32,657 nt of DNA, taken from NCBI GenBank assembly GCA_002718845.1, contig PBFS01000010.1:1-32657 (forward strand), written 5' to 3'. Source of the DNA: Gammaproteobacteria bacterium. GTDB lineage: Bacteria; Pseudomonadota; Gammaproteobacteria; GCA-002705445; GCA-002716945. Below the pieces are notes generated by a model. That model was not told the DNA's origin and did not search any database. It saw only the letters and a list, made by a program, of their open reading frames with translations. Positions 9,238-19,233 of the stretch are shown one piece after another. The position numbers were made by a program, and so were the translations under genes. Positions within the stretch are counted from its first letter, which is position 1; the number at the start of each line of letters is the position of its first letter.

Positions 9238-10147
9238 TTATTAACTCTTGTTGAGTTACACTTGTTGATCCTAATTTCTGAACAGATAATCCAGCTGCTA
9301 CATTAGCCATTTTAACAGCCTGAGAAACGGTCTTACCAGAAGATAAATATGAAGAAAGTATTGAAATTACAGTGTCCCCTGCTCCAGTTACATCAAACAC
9401 GTCTTGCAACATTGCGTCAAATTTTGTAATTTTATTTTTTTCAAACAATGTCATTCCATTTTTACCTTGTGTTACAAGCAAATAAGACACCTGCAATTTT
9501 GTTCTTAGTTTTTCTGCTTTAGAATTAAACTCTTTCGTATTCTTTGATGCTCCCATTACAATCTCAAATTCTAATAAATTAGGTTTTAATAAAAATGCTT
9601 TTTTATAATAATTAAAATTATTTCCTTTTGGGTCAACAAAAGTTTTAATATTTAATTGTGAGGCTTTTTTCAAAACTTTTTGGACAATTGGTTTAACTAC
9701 ACCTTTATCATAGTCAGATATGATAATACCGTCAACTGTAGGAATAATCTCTTCTATAGATTTATAAAAAGATGGCATTTTCTTTGAGAGGTTTTTATCT
9801 TCATGATCTAACCTCATTAGCTGTTTATTTTTATCAATAACTCTAAGTTTTACCGTAGTTCTAATATTTGAATCTTCGATAGGTTTATAATCTAAGTTTA
9901 AGCCTGAAATGAGTTCAAATAATTTTAAACTAGCTTCATCCTTGCCTGTTAATCCAATAAGAATTACTTCCATTCCAAAGTCTGATAAATTCTTTGCCAC
10001 ATTTGCTGCGCCACCTGGTTTATCTACGGATTTTTTTACATCAATAATAGGGACAGGGGCTTCAGGTGATATTCTATCGATGCTCCCTGTCCAGTATCTA
10101 TCTAACATTAAATCACCAATTACTAGTATTCTTTTTCTTTTAATCAT
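9221..10147 (-). CDS. rfaE1: D-glycero-beta-D-manno-heptose-7-phosphate kinase (HldE N-terminal domain homologue)
   Basis: PfkB-family ribokinase-like sugar kinase, 308 aa, phosphorylating heptose 7-phosphate at C1 for LPS core precursor synthesis. Near-diagnostic N-terminal stretch: VIGDLMLDRYWTG, then RISPEAPVPI and KPGGAANVA. The C-terminal catalytic motif is DVTGAGDT, with D258 the expected base. It corresponds to residues 1 to about 310 of E. coli HldE. The gene ends in AAA AAA TAG within an A7 run. The rfaE2 ATG begins 16 nt before the end of this gene, in a +1 frame. It sits 11 bp downstream of ilvE on the same strand, so ilvE-rfaE1-rfaE2 is probably one transcript. Confidence 0.93.
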   Translation of the reverse strand: MIKRKRILVIGDLMLDRYWTGSIDRISPEAPVPIIDVKKSVDKPGGAANVAKNLSDFGMEVILIGLTGKDEASLKLFELISGLNLDYKPIEDSNIRTTVKLRVIDKNKQLMRLDHEDKNLSKKMPSFYKSIEEIIPTVDGIIISDYDKGVVKPIVQKVLKKASQLNIKTFVDPKGNNFNYYKKAFLLKPNLLEFEIVMGASKNTKEFNSKAEKLRTKLQVSYLLVTQGKNGMTLFEKNKITKFDAMLQDVFDVTGAGDTVISILSSYLSSGKTVSQAVKMANVAAGLSVQKLGSTSVTQQELINATKK

Positions 10148-10158
10148 ATGGCTATATT

Positions 10159-11079
10159 TTATACGATAGTAAGCCAGTTATCATATTTATTGTATTTACC
10201 TCTTATAAGGTTAAAATAATTATTTTGAAGTTTTTTAGTAATTGGCCCTGGCTGGGCATTAGCAATGTTTTTATCATTAATTTCAATTATAGGAGTAATT
10301 TCGGCAGCAGTTCCTGTAAAAAATGCTTCATCACAACTAAATACTTCATCTAACATAATTTTTCTTTCAATAGTTTCAACACCTATATCTTCAGCAAGTT
10401 TAATGATTGTTTTTCTAGTTATTCCATCTAACACTGTTACTAACTCTGGTGTTACTAATTTTCCATTTTTAATTAAAAAGAAATTTTCTCCAGAGCCTTC
10501 ATTTACAGAATCATCTGTACCAAGTATTAAAGCTTCATCATAACCTGAATTTAATGCGTCCTGCAGAGCTAGCATTGAATTTAAATAATTCCCAGTTGCT
10601 TTGGCTTTATATAACATTGCTTCTGGATCGCGTTTTGGAAATGATGATACTTTTACCCTTATGCCATTTAATATTTTTTCTGCGCCAAGATATGGTCCCC
10701 AATCCCAAGACGCTATTGAGCAATGTACTTTTAAATTATCTGCTCTTAAGCCCATACCCTCATTGCCATAAAAACATAATGGGCGAATGTAAGCGTTTTT
10801 AAGTTTATTTTTTTTAACTGATTGACGCTGAGCATCCATTAAAGTTTCTTTATCAAAAGGAAGAGTCATACCAACTAAATCAGCAGATTGATATAACCTG
10901 TCAGTGTGATCTTCTAATCTAAAAATAGCTGGACCAGATTCAGTTTCATAGGCTCTAACTCCTTCAAAAACGCCAGTGCCATAATGCAAAGTATGAGTTA
11001 AAATGTGAATTTTAGCATCTTTCCAATCACAGAAAGATCCATCCATCCAAATTTGTCCTTCTAGGTCAGACATTATCAT
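10159..11079 (-). CDS. ilvE: Branched-chain-amino-acid aminotransferase
   Basis: Fold-type IV PLP transaminase, 306 aa, catalysing the last step of Leu/Ile/Val synthesis with glutamate as amino donor. Family marks: IWMDGSFCDWKDAKIHILTH at the N-terminus, HYGTGVFEGVRAYET, the PLP lysine in MLYKAKATGNYLNSMLA, EALILGTDDSVNEGSGENFF, and EVFSCDEAFFTGTAAEITPI. Length and motifs are those of the gammaproteobacterial IlvE group. Start is ATG 11079, or possibly ATG 11073 (MSDLEG); neither has a good Shine-Dalgarno. An extended -10 lies about 32 bp upstream. It is divergent from fbpA and probably heads an operon with rfaE1 and rfaE2. Confidence 0.93.
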   Translation of the reverse strand: MIMSDLEGQIWMDGSFCDWKDAKIHILTHTLHYGTGVFEGVRAYETESGPAIFRLEDHTDRLYQSADLVGMTLPFDKETLMDAQRQSVKKNKLKNAYIRPLCFYGNEGMGLRADNLKVHCSIASWDWGPYLGAEKILNGIRVKVSSFPKRDPEAMLYKAKATGNYLNSMLALQDALNSGYDEALILGTDDSVNEGSGENFFLIKNGKLVTPELVTVLDGITRKTIIKLAEDIGVETIERKIMLDEVFSCDEAFFTGTAAEITPIIEINDKNIANAQPGPITKKLQNNYFNLIRGKYNKYDNWLTIV

Positions 11080-11110
11080 TTTTTTATTTTCTGTAGTAAT
11101 TTAACTGAAA

Positions 11111-11119
11111 ACTATACCA
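11111..11119 (-). promoter_or_regulatory. Extended -10 promoter element for ilvE
   Basis: On the minus strand the sequence reads TGGTATAGT, which is TGn followed by TATAGT (5 of 6 to TATAAT). This is an extended -10 that can work without a good -35. Transcription would start at about 11104, leaving a leader of about 25 nt before ATG 11079. Confidence 0.45.
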
Positions 11120-11133
11120 TGACTTAGACACTT

Positions 11134-11147
11134 AAATACATGTATTT
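11134..11147. repeat. 14-bp perfect palindrome between ilvE and fbpA
   Basis: AAATACATGTATTT is a perfect inverted repeat in the 171-bp divergent gap, about 15 bp upstream of the ilvE extended -10 and 24 bp upstream of the fbpA -35. A looser pair, CTGAAAA (11105-11111) and TTTTCAG (11146-11152), flanks it. The position suits an operator or activator site, but no known regulator consensus is recognised. Confidence 0.4.
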
Positions 11148-11170
11148 TTCAGAATAAGAAGCTCTCAATC

Positions 11171-11199
11171 TTTATAAATGGTCTTTTTAAGTATATAAT
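11171..11199 (+). promoter_or_regulatory. fbpA promoter
   Basis: -35 TTTATA (11171-11176, 4 of 6 to TTGACA), 17-bp spacer, and consensus -10 TATAAT (11194-11199). Start of transcription is expected near 11206. A strong Shine-Dalgarno, TAGGAGG (11237-11243), sits 7 nt before ATG 11251, so the leader is about 45 nt. Confidence 0.6.
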
Positions 11200-11212
11200 G
11201 AGAACCATTCGC
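11194..11212. promoter_or_regulatory. Fur-box-like operator overlapping the fbpA -10
   Basis: TATAATGAGAACCATTCGC matches the 19-bp Fur consensus GATAATGATAATCATTATC at 14 of 19 positions by hand alignment. It covers the -10 hexamer and the presumed start of transcription, where bound Fe-Fur would block RNA polymerase. The gene controlled encodes a ferric-iron uptake system, which supports the call. No fur gene is in the window. Confidence 0.65.
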
Positions 11213-11250
11213 ATCTATCAGAGTTACTATTTTGGTTAGGAGGACCTAGG

Positions 11251-12276
11251 ATGAGAGGAATAATAACTACATTATTTTTGACGATTTCAGTTCTGTATAT
11301 TACACCGGTGCTTGCCAATCCAGAGGAAGTAAATGTGTACAGTGCAAGAAAAGGGTATCTTATAAAACCATTATTAAATGCTTTTGAAAAAGACACGGAT
11401 ATTAAAGTTAATATTATATCTGGTAAAGCTAAAGCATTACAAAAAAGAATCGAACAAGAAGGTAAGAATACTCGTGCAGATATATTGCTAACTGTAGATG
11501 CTGGAAATTTATATAAAGCAAAATATAATAATCTGCTGATGAAAATTAAATCAAATGTACTAGAAAAACTTGTGCCAGAATACTTACGTGATAAAGATGG
11601 TTATTGGTATGGTTTATCTATTAGGTCACGAGTAATCATGTATAATCCTGAAAAAGTTGAAAAAAAAGATTTGTCAACATATGAAGATTTATCAAACACT
11701 AAATGGAAGGGAAGGATATGTATTCGATCCTCGGGCAATATTTATAATCAGTCTTTATTAGCATCATTAGTTTCCCACCTAGGAGAACAAAAAGCTCAAG
11801 ACTGGGCTATTAATGTAGTCAATAATTTTTCTAGAGAGCCTAAGGGTAATGATAGAACGCAGATGACATCAGTTGTTTTAGGACAGTGTGATATTACTTT
11901 AGCTAATACTTATTATCTAGGGAAATGGATATCTTCGGAAAAGAAGAAAGAAAGGAAGTATGCAAAAAAAATATCAGTATTTTTCCCTAACCAAGAAGAT
12001 AGAGGGGCTCATATAAATGTTAGTGGCGCTGCAGTTGTAAAATATTCAAAGAATTCTGAGAATGCGATTAAGTTGCTTGAGTTCTTAGCAAGTGATGAAG
12101 CGCAAGAATTATATGCTAAATCAAATCACGAATATCCAATTAGGGATAATATTGAGGTGAGTGATATTGTACAATCTTGGGGTTATCCGTTTAAAAAAGA
12201 TAAGTTAAATCTAGAGGAATTAGGCAAAAATAATAAAACAGCTGTTCAAATATTTGATAAAGTAAACTGGCAATAA
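11251..12276 (+). CDS. fbpA: Periplasmic Fe(III)-binding protein of an ABC importer
   Basis: Class II periplasmic solute-binding protein, 341 aa, of the FbpA/FutA iron group. Signal peptide MRGIITTLFLTISVLYITPVLA with cleavage before NPEEV. The mature N-terminus VNVYSARKGYL and the block TRADILLTVDAGNLYKA are typical of the FutA/FbpA family. Adjacent tyrosines Y221-Y222 in LANTYYLGKW and Y30 in VYSAR are the expected ferric-iron ligands. GAHINVSGAAVVKYSKN and AIKLLEFLASDEAQELYA are conserved C-terminal blocks. It has an ideal Shine-Dalgarno, a Fur-box-like operator, and is followed 3 nt later by the permease. Together these make it the binding protein of the fbpABC operon. Manganese or another metal is a less likely substrate. 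Confidence 0.88.
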   Translation: MRGIITTLFLTISVLYITPVLANPEEVNVYSARKGYLIKPLLNAFEKDTDIKVNIISGKAKALQKRIEQEGKNTRADILLTVDAGNLYKAKYNNLLMKIKSNVLEKLVPEYLRDKDGYWYGLSIRSRVIMYNPEKVEKKDLSTYEDLSNTKWKGRICIRSSGNIYNQSLLASLVSHLGEQKAQDWAINVVNNFSREPKGNDRTQMTSVVLGQCDITLANTYYLGKWISSEKKKERKYAKKISVFFPNQEDRGAHINVSGAAVVKYSKNSENAIKLLEFLASDEAQELYAKSNHEYPIRDNIEVSDIVQSWGYPFKKDKLNLEELGKNNKTAVQIFDKVNWQ

Positions 12277-12279
12277 CTA

Positions 12280-13914
12280 ATGCAAACAAAATTAGGAAAT
12301 TATAACGATCAAATTTTATTATTTTTTATAATATTAATTGTGGTTATACCAATATTTACAGTATTTATACATTTATTTTTTCCATCAACAAGTTTATGGG
12401 ATCATTTAGCTGATAATCTTTTATTACAGTATTTGAGCAACACATTTATTATATTATTCTTTGTCTCTATTATATCTTCATTAATTGGAATATCTTGTGC
12501 CTGGTTAGTTGCAATGTATAATTTTCCAGGAAAGAATATGTTTAAATGGTTATTAGTCATTCCTATAGCTATTCCCACGTATATTTCAGCGTATATTTAT
12601 GCAGGATTAGTCGAACCTTCTGGTCTTGTTTTTGATTTTTTTGATAATTATATGGGTTTAGGAAGAGAGTTATATGCATTAGTAGATTTAAGAAATATAT
12701 ATGGATCTATTTTTATATTAAGTATTTGTCTCTATCCATATATTTATTTATTATGTTATGCGTCATTCAAAGAACAGTCTTACTGCGCTATAGAAATTGG
12801 AAAATCTCTAGGTTTAAACAAAAGAGAATCTTTTACAAGAATAAGTTTGCCTTTAGCTAGACCAGGAATAATCGCTGGCTTAAGTTTAATTATGATGGAA
12901 ACTTTAGCGGAATTTGGGACTATGGATTATTATGGTGTTACTACATTTACAACAGGTATATACAGGGCTTGGTTTGCATTTGGTGATGAAACGAGCGCAA
13001 TGCATCTAGCATCAATTTTGCTTACATTTGTTTTTATATTAATTGTTATAGAAAAATATACCAGGGGTAAAAGTCAATACTATCATTCTTCTCAAAAAAA
13101 TAGACGCGCAAATCCTATGATATTAAAAGGTAAATATAAGTTTTTTGCATTTATGTGGTGTTTGTTAGTTTGTCTTCTTGGTTCTATTATTCCTTTAACT
13201 CAATTACTTGTGTGGTTTACAGAAACCTATAATTATATGTTTGAGAGTTCTTATATTGATATTATTATGAACACAATATTTGTAGCCAGCTTAGCCTCAT
13301 TTATAATTGTAACTATTTCACTATATTCATGTTACATAAATAGATCTGTTAATAGTATTTTCACGAATTTTTCTCTTAAGATTTTTTCTCTTGGTTATGC
13401 AGTACCAGGAGTTGTTATTGCTGTAGGTATTATAATACCCATAACAATGATAGATGATATACAAGCTTTTTTATTTGGATCGCCAATTTATTATTTAAGT
13501 GGCTCTCTAACTGCCTTGGTGATAGCTTATTTAGTTAGATTTTCAACAATTTCTTATAACGCAACAGAGTCGGGTCTTAGTAAAATTAAGAAAAATATTG
13601 ATTTAACAGTGAAGTCATTTGGATTATCTAATTTAAATATAATTAAAAAAATACATATTCCTATGATGAAAACAACAATTATAACGTCTTTAATATTAGT
13701 TTTTGTTGATGTTGTCAAAGAACTTCCTGCTACCTTAATTCTTAGACCATTTAATTTTGATACTTTAGCTATTAATATATATGAATTAGCTTCCTCTGAA
13801 CAATTATCCTATATAGCTTCACCCTCATTAATGTTAATTATAATTGGGTTGATTCCTGTTATAATTCTCATTAATAAAACTATAAGTAGTGGTGGTAAAA
13901 ATATTGAAGCTTAA
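12280..13914 (+). CDS. fbpB: Fe(III) ABC transporter permease (two fused permease domains)
   Basis: Inner-membrane permease of 544 aa with about 12 membrane segments. It carries two BPD_transp_1 domains in one chain, as in FbpB/SfuB. Two EAA loops contact the ATPase: EIGKSLGLNKRESFTRISLP (about 170-189) in the first half, and VKSFGLSNLNIIKKIHIPMM in the second. Also typical is PIAIPTYISAYIY in the first half and YAVPGVVIAVGI in the second. It starts 3 nt after fbpA and overlaps fbpC, so the three genes form one operon under the iron-responsive promoter at 11171-11199. Confidence 0.9.
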   Translation: MQTKLGNYNDQILLFFIILIVVIPIFTVFIHLFFPSTSLWDHLADNLLLQYLSNTFIILFFVSIISSLIGISCAWLVAMYNFPGKNMFKWLLVIPIAIPTYISAYIYAGLVEPSGLVFDFFDNYMGLGRELYALVDLRNIYGSIFILSICLYPYIYLLCYASFKEQSYCAIEIGKSLGLNKRESFTRISLPLARPGIIAGLSLIMMETLAEFGTMDYYGVTTFTTGIYRAWFAFGDETSAMHLASILLTFVFILIVIEKYTRGKSQYYHSSQKNRRANPMILKGKYKFFAFMWCLLVCLLGSIIPLTQLLVWFTETYNYMFESSYIDIIMNTIFVASLASFIIVTISLYSCYINRSVNSIFTNFSLKIFSLGYAVPGVVIAVGIIIPITMIDDIQAFLFGSPIYYLSGSLTALVIAYLVRFSTISYNATESGLSKIKKNIDLTVKSFGLSNLNIIKKIHIPMMKTTIITSLILVFVDVVKELPATLILRPFNFDTLAINIYELASSEQLSYIASPSLMLIIIGLIPVIILINKTISSGGKNIEA

Positions 13915-14938
13915 TATTAATGGAATTTCTTTTAGTATTGATGGTGATAGAATTTTAGATAATCTAAATTTTGAAGTTGCAGAAAAAGATATTGTATCTA
14001 TTATAGGTCCAAGTGCCTCAGGCAAGAGCTCTTTGCTCAGACTAATTGCAGGTTTTGATATCGTAAACTCTGGTAAGATTAAAATTAATAACATTATAGT
14101 TGATGGTAATCAGAAATTTATTAAGCCTCAAAATAGAAATATTGGAATAATTTTTCAAGATTTAGCCCTATTCCCACATTTGAATTGCGAAGATAACATT
14201 ATTTTTGGTATTTCTAAGTTACCTAAAACTAAAATAAGTATAAGGGTGGCAAGATTAATGAACTTGCTTAATATTTCAGGAATATCTAAAAAATACCCTC
14301 ATGAAATTTCAGGTGGTCAGCAACAAAGAGTTGCTATTGCAAGAGCTTTAGCGCCTAAACCAGAGCTTTTGTTATTAGACGAACCGTTTAGTGCTTTAGA
14401 TGAAGAGTTAAAAGAACAGCTCATGTTAGATGTAAAAAAATTATTAAAAGAAGAAAATATTACTTCTATAATTATAACGCACAATATAAAAGAAGCTTTT
14501 CAGCTATCTGATAAAATTGCATATTTATCAGAAAAAAAGATTTTGCAATATGACATACCATATAACATGTACCATAAACCTACTACAAAAGAAATTGCAC
14601 ATTTTTGTGGTATTGGGAGTTTTTTAAAAGGGACTATTGTAGACGCTAATCATGTTTCTACATCGTTGGGCGTGTTATTTGGAGATACATCGCCTTACAT
14701 TAAGGATGAAGTAGTAGATATAATGATAAGACCAGATGATATAATTCATGATGACAATGCAGCGTCCTCAGCAAAGGTAATTGAAAAAACCTTTCATGGT
14801 TCTGATTTTCTATATAAATTAGAATTAAAAAATGGTGAGAATGTTTTTTGTTATACACCTAGCCATCATAATCATTCTATAAACGAAGTAATAGGCATCA
14901 AGCCTCAGATTGATCATTTAATATTATTTAAAGAATAA
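13889..14938 (+). CDS. fbpC: Fe(III) ABC transporter ATP-binding protein
   Basis: ABC ATPase of about 345-350 aa that powers the FbpAB importer. With numbering from 13889: Walker A GPSASGKSS (40-48), Q-loop Q90, signature SGGQQQR (141-147), Walker B LLLLDEP (160-166), and switch H198 in ITHN. A C-terminal extension of about 110 residues resembles a small TOBE-like regulatory domain (DIMIRPDDI). The start is uncertain. GTG 13889 or 13892 and TTG 13904 are all possible; GGTGGT at 13891-13896 is well placed as Shine-Dalgarno for TTG 13904, which would give MKLNINGISF. All choices overlap fbpB (by 26, 23 or 11 nt). The stop directly abuts that of the convergent acyl-CoA synthetase. Confidence 0.87.
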   Translation: MVVKILKLNINGISFSIDGDRILDNLNFEVAEKDIVSIIGPSASGKSSLLRLIAGFDIVNSGKIKINNIIVDGNQKFIKPQNRNIGIIFQDLALFPHLNCEDNIIFGISKLPKTKISIRVARLMNLLNISGISKKYPHEISGGQQQRVAIARALAPKPELLLLDEPFSALDEELKEQLMLDVKKLLKEENITSIIITHNIKEAFQLSDKIAYLSEKKILQYDIPYNMYHKPTTKEIAHFCGIGSFLKGTIVDANHVSTSLGVLFGDTSPYIKDEVVDIMIRPDDIIHDDNAASSAKVIEKTFHGSDFLYKLELKNGENVFCYTPSHHNHSINEVIGIKPQIDHLILFKE

Positions 14939-16591
14939 TTAAAGCTCTCTTAGTTTTCTGCGAAGAATTTTACCTACATTATTTTTAGGTAACTCTTTAA
15001 TAAAAATTACTTTCTTTGGTATTTTATAAACAGTTAATCCTTCTTTGCAGTAGTTAATTATATCGCTTTCTAAAATAGCATCATTTAATCTGACAACATA
15101 TAAAATTATACTCTCTCCTCTATTAGAGTCCTCTTTTCCAATTACGCCACACTCTAAAACATCTTTGTGAGTAGAAACATATTCTTCAATCTCATTCGGA
15201 TAAACATTAAAGCCTGATGATATTATCATGTCTTTTTTTCTATCAACAATTGTCAAGTAACCTTTTTTATTAATTGTGGCTATGTCTCCAGTTTTAAAAA
15301 AACCATCACTAGTAAAAGATTTGTTTGTTTCTGTTTGATTATTCCAATATTCTTTCATAACCTGTGGCCCTTTAACGCATAACTCTCCTTCTTCACCAAT
15401 ATTTACTTCTTCATTATTATCGTTTCTTAATGAAATATCAGTAGATGGCATTGGTAAGCCAATAGTCCCATTAAACGGTTCTGAAATCTTGTTTACTGAT
15501 ATAATTGGCGAGGTTTCAGTTAATCCGTATCCTTGTGTTATTTCTACCCCAGTAATTTTTTTCCATTTAATTGCTGTGGTTTTAAGAACAGCCATCCCTC
15601 CTCCTATTGCAAATTTTAAGTTAGTAAAATCTATTTTTTTAAAAGTTGAGCTAGTCATTAACAAATTAAATAAAGTATTAACTGCTGTAATTATAGTGAA
15701 TTTATATTTTGATAATGTTTTAACAAAAGATTTTAAATCTCTTGGGTTAGTTATTAAAACATTCTTCGATCCTATATAATAAAAATAGAAAAGATTTACA
15801 GTTAAAGAAAATATATGATAGAGGGGTAAAGCTGTAATAATTGTTTCTTTCCTATATGTAACTTCTTCTTTTACCCAAGAATGTAATTGTTCTATATTAG
15901 ATAATAAATTACCATGAGTTAATACGGCTGCTTTAGATTTCCCAGTTGTGCCACCTGTATACTGTAATAATGCTATATCATCACGGGTTATTTTTTCATT
16001 AAAAGTATTATGCCTTTTTTTTATTGTGGTAGAAAAATTTATATAATTTATTTTGTTAGGCGTTTTATCATTTTTAAAAAATAATACAATTCCAACTATA
16101 ATTTTCATTATTGGTGATAATAAATTAGTAGGTTTGCATACTATAATATTTTTAATTTTTGATTTACTTATAACGGGTTCTAATTCAGGCAAGAATTTAT
16201 CTAAAACAACTATAGTTTCCGCTTGCGAATCTGTAAGAACATTTATTATTTCTCTACTTTTATACAAAGGATTAATATTTACTGCTATGCCTCCTGCTTT
16301 AAATATTCCAAAGATAGTAACAGGGAACGTTAATAAATTTGGAAGCATTATAGCAACCTTGGAAGATTTTTGTATATGCAATTCGCTCTGAAGAAAGCTA
16401 GAAAACCTATTAGAATACTCGTTTACTTCTTGATATGTTAATGATGAATTTAAATTTACGAATGCTGTGTCATTGGAGTATTTTTTTGTTTCTTTTACCA
16501 AATCATTAATTGAATTAAGCTTTGAGAAACTACTTTCATTAATATTAGCACCTATATGTTTAGGATATTCTTTTAACCAAACCCTTTCCAT
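14939..16591 (-). CDS. Long-chain acyl-CoA synthetase (AMP-forming), FadD-like
   Basis: ANL-superfamily adenylating enzyme, 550 aa, predicted to activate fatty acids to acyl-CoA. P-loop-like motif YTGGTTGKSKAAVLTHGN at 211-228, GYGLTETSP in the middle, DGFFKTGDIATINKKGYLTIVDRKKDMI as the hinge region, SGFNVYPNEIEE, and the catalytic C-terminal lysine in NVGKILRRKL. It resembles FadD in length and layout; a related carboxylic-acid ligase cannot be excluded. Start is ATG 16591. It lies downstream of groEL on the same strand but is separated by a strong terminator. The region between the hairpin and the ATG is short, so its promoter is not evident. Its stop codon abuts that of fbpC. Confidence 0.85.
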   Translation of the reverse strand: MERVWLKEYPKHIGANINESSFSKLNSINDLVKETKKYSNDTAFVNLNSSLTYQEVNEYSNRFSSFLQSELHIQKSSKVAIMLPNLLTFPVTIFGIFKAGGIAVNINPLYKSREIINVLTDSQAETIVVLDKFLPELEPVISKSKIKNIIVCKPTNLLSPIMKIIVGIVLFFKNDKTPNKINYINFSTTIKKRHNTFNEKITRDDIALLQYTGGTTGKSKAAVLTHGNLLSNIEQLHSWVKEEVTYRKETIITALPLYHIFSLTVNLFYFYYIGSKNVLITNPRDLKSFVKTLSKYKFTIITAVNTLFNLLMTSSTFKKIDFTNLKFAIGGGMAVLKTTAIKWKKITGVEITQGYGLTETSPIISVNKISEPFNGTIGLPMPSTDISLRNDNNEEVNIGEEGELCVKGPQVMKEYWNNQTETNKSFTSDGFFKTGDIATINKKGYLTIVDRKKDMIISSGFNVYPNEIEEYVSTHKDVLECGVIGKEDSNRGESIILYVVRLNDAILESDIINYCKEGLTVYKIPKKVIFIKELPKNNVGKILRRKLREL

Positions 16592-16608
16592 ATAGATATA
16601 TTAGCACC

Positions 16609-16643
16609 AAAAATAACAAAGCCTCTAAAAAAAGAGGCCTTGT
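16609..16643 (-). terminator. Rho-independent terminator after groEL
   Basis: On the minus strand an 11-position stem, ACAAGGCCTCT paired with AGAGGCTTTGT (one A-C mismatch), has a TTTTTT loop and is followed by TATTTTT. It is the most G+C-rich hairpin in an otherwise AT-rich gap. It ends the groESL message about 35-65 nt after the groEL stop. A second, AT-rich hairpin (TTAATCTT/AAGATTAA, 16653-16674) lies between the stop and this terminator. Confidence 0.85.
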
Positions 16644-16675
16644 CATAATTTTTTAATCTTTAAGGTAAGATTAAA

Positions 16676-18340
<1,665 letters not shown>

Positions 18341-18370
18341 TTATTCCTCTATAAAGATCTATTATTTAAT

Positions 18371-18658
18371 TTAGTTAATTATTGCCGTTATATCATCTTC
18401 TCTCATTACAAGAAGATCTTCTCCGTCTACATTCACTTCTGTTCCAGAATATTTACCAAATAGGATTATATCGCCTACTTTAACATCTAATGGTCTAACA
18501 TCTCCACTATCCGTTATTTTTCCTTTACCTACAGCCAGTACTTTACCTTTAACTGGTTTCTCAGTTGCCGAATCAGGAATAACAATTCCGCCAGGAGATG
18601 TTTTTTCTTCTTCCATTCTTCTAACGATCACTCGATCATGTAAAGGTCTTATATTCAT
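18371..18658 (-). CDS. groS: Co-chaperonin GroES (Hsp10)
   Basis: The 95-aa lid of the GroEL chamber. Conserved blocks: [30 protein letters not shown] (residues 2-31; the mobile loop is near residues 17-32), [27 protein letters not shown], and [12 protein letters not shown] at the end. I start at ATG 18658 (MNIRPLHD). The upstream GTG at 18670 would add MRIN and place the ribosome-binding site GAGGA inside the gene, and family members begin at MNIRPL. The gene precedes groEL and follows fxsA, the usual gammaproteobacterial order. Confidence 0.97.
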   Translation of the reverse strand: MNIRPLHDRVIVRRMEEEKTSPGGIVIPDSATEKPVKGKVLAVGKGKITDSGDVRPLDVKVGDIILFGKYSGTEVNVDGEDLLVMREDDITAIIN

Positions 18659-18710
18659 ATTTATCCTCACTTTGGTTTATATTAAGCTTGAAATGCTCCA
18701 CTAGAATGTA

Positions 18711-18738
18711 ATATAGCGTCCTTTTTTTAAATTTCAAG
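18711..18738 (-). promoter_or_regulatory. Sigma-32-like heat-shock promoter of groESL
   Basis: Minus strand: CTTGAAA (18738-18732), 13-nt spacer, CGCTATAT (18718-18711). The -35 equals the sigma-32 consensus CTTGAAA and the -10 fits CCCCATNT-type boxes at 6 of 8 positions for CCCCATAT, with spacing in the known range. Transcription would begin near 18704, giving a leader of about 46 nt to ATG 18658. A second copy of GCTTGAAAT in inverted orientation lies at 18686-18694. No HrcA/CIRCE operator is seen. Confidence 0.65.
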
Positions 18739-18757
18739 CATATATTTAGTAAGTTCT

Positions 18758-19180
18758 TTAATCATCTTTGCTATGATCGACATCTATTATGGTTTTTCCG
18801 CCTCTAGTTGACTTATTATTAAATGGTTTAGTAGTGATAAATTTCTTAATAATAAATAATCTAAAAGGCTCTAATAATAAAATTAATGCTAATGTATCTG
18901 TTAAAAAACCAGGTATAAATAACAATAATCCACAGATAAAATTTATGATTCCAGACAACACTTCTTCGTCCGGTTTCATGCCTCTAATCACTTTATTTTG
19001 TATTTCAGCTACATATTTCCATGTATTATGCTTAAGTAAAAAAACACCATAAATAGCAGTTAGGAAAATTATCAAAATTGTTGTAAAACTACCAATTATC
19101 GAGCCTATTTCTATAAATAAGAATATCTCAATGATGGGTAGTAATATTAAAGCCAAGATTATGGTTTTTTTAATATTCAT
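18758..19180 (-). CDS. fxsA: FxsA family inner-membrane protein
   Basis: Small polytopic membrane protein, 140 aa. Hydrophobic segments lie at about 7-24, 28-48 and 76-103. The C-terminal tail (TTKPFNNKSTRGGKTIIDVDHSKDD) is polar. Family features: PIIEIFLFIEIG near the N-terminus, the MKPDEEVLSGIINFICGLLLFIPGFLTD block, and a terminal DxD. In E. coli, FxsA overexpression relieves F-plasmid exclusion of phage T7; its normal cellular role is unknown. The position just upstream of groES supports the assignment. A weak promoter (TTGTCC, 17 nt, TTTAAT on the minus strand) may lie in the gap to dsbD. Confidence 0.88.
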   Translation of the reverse strand: MNIKKTIILALILLPIIEIFLFIEIGSIIGSFTTILIIFLTAIYGVFLLKHNTWKYVAEIQNKVIRGMKPDEEVLSGIINFICGLLLFIPGFLTDTLALILLLEPFRLFIIKKFITTKPFNNKSTRGGKTIIDVDHSKDD

Positions 19181-19203
19181 ATATCGTACACTATCACTTA
19201 TAG

Positions 19204-19233
19204 TTGAAATATCTACAGATTAAAAGATATATT
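19204..19233 (+). promoter_or_regulatory. Possible dsbD promoter
   Basis: TTGAAA (19204-19209, 5 of 6 to the -35 consensus), 18-nt spacer, TATATT (19228-19233, 5 of 6 to the -10). The message would start at about 19240, at AAGGAC, which could act as ribosome-binding site although it is 14 nt from ATG 19259. Confidence 0.4.

Noticed and set aside
18659-18670. GTG start of groES
   Set aside because: It contains the Shine-Dalgarno for ATG 18658, and GroES proteins begin at MNIRPL.
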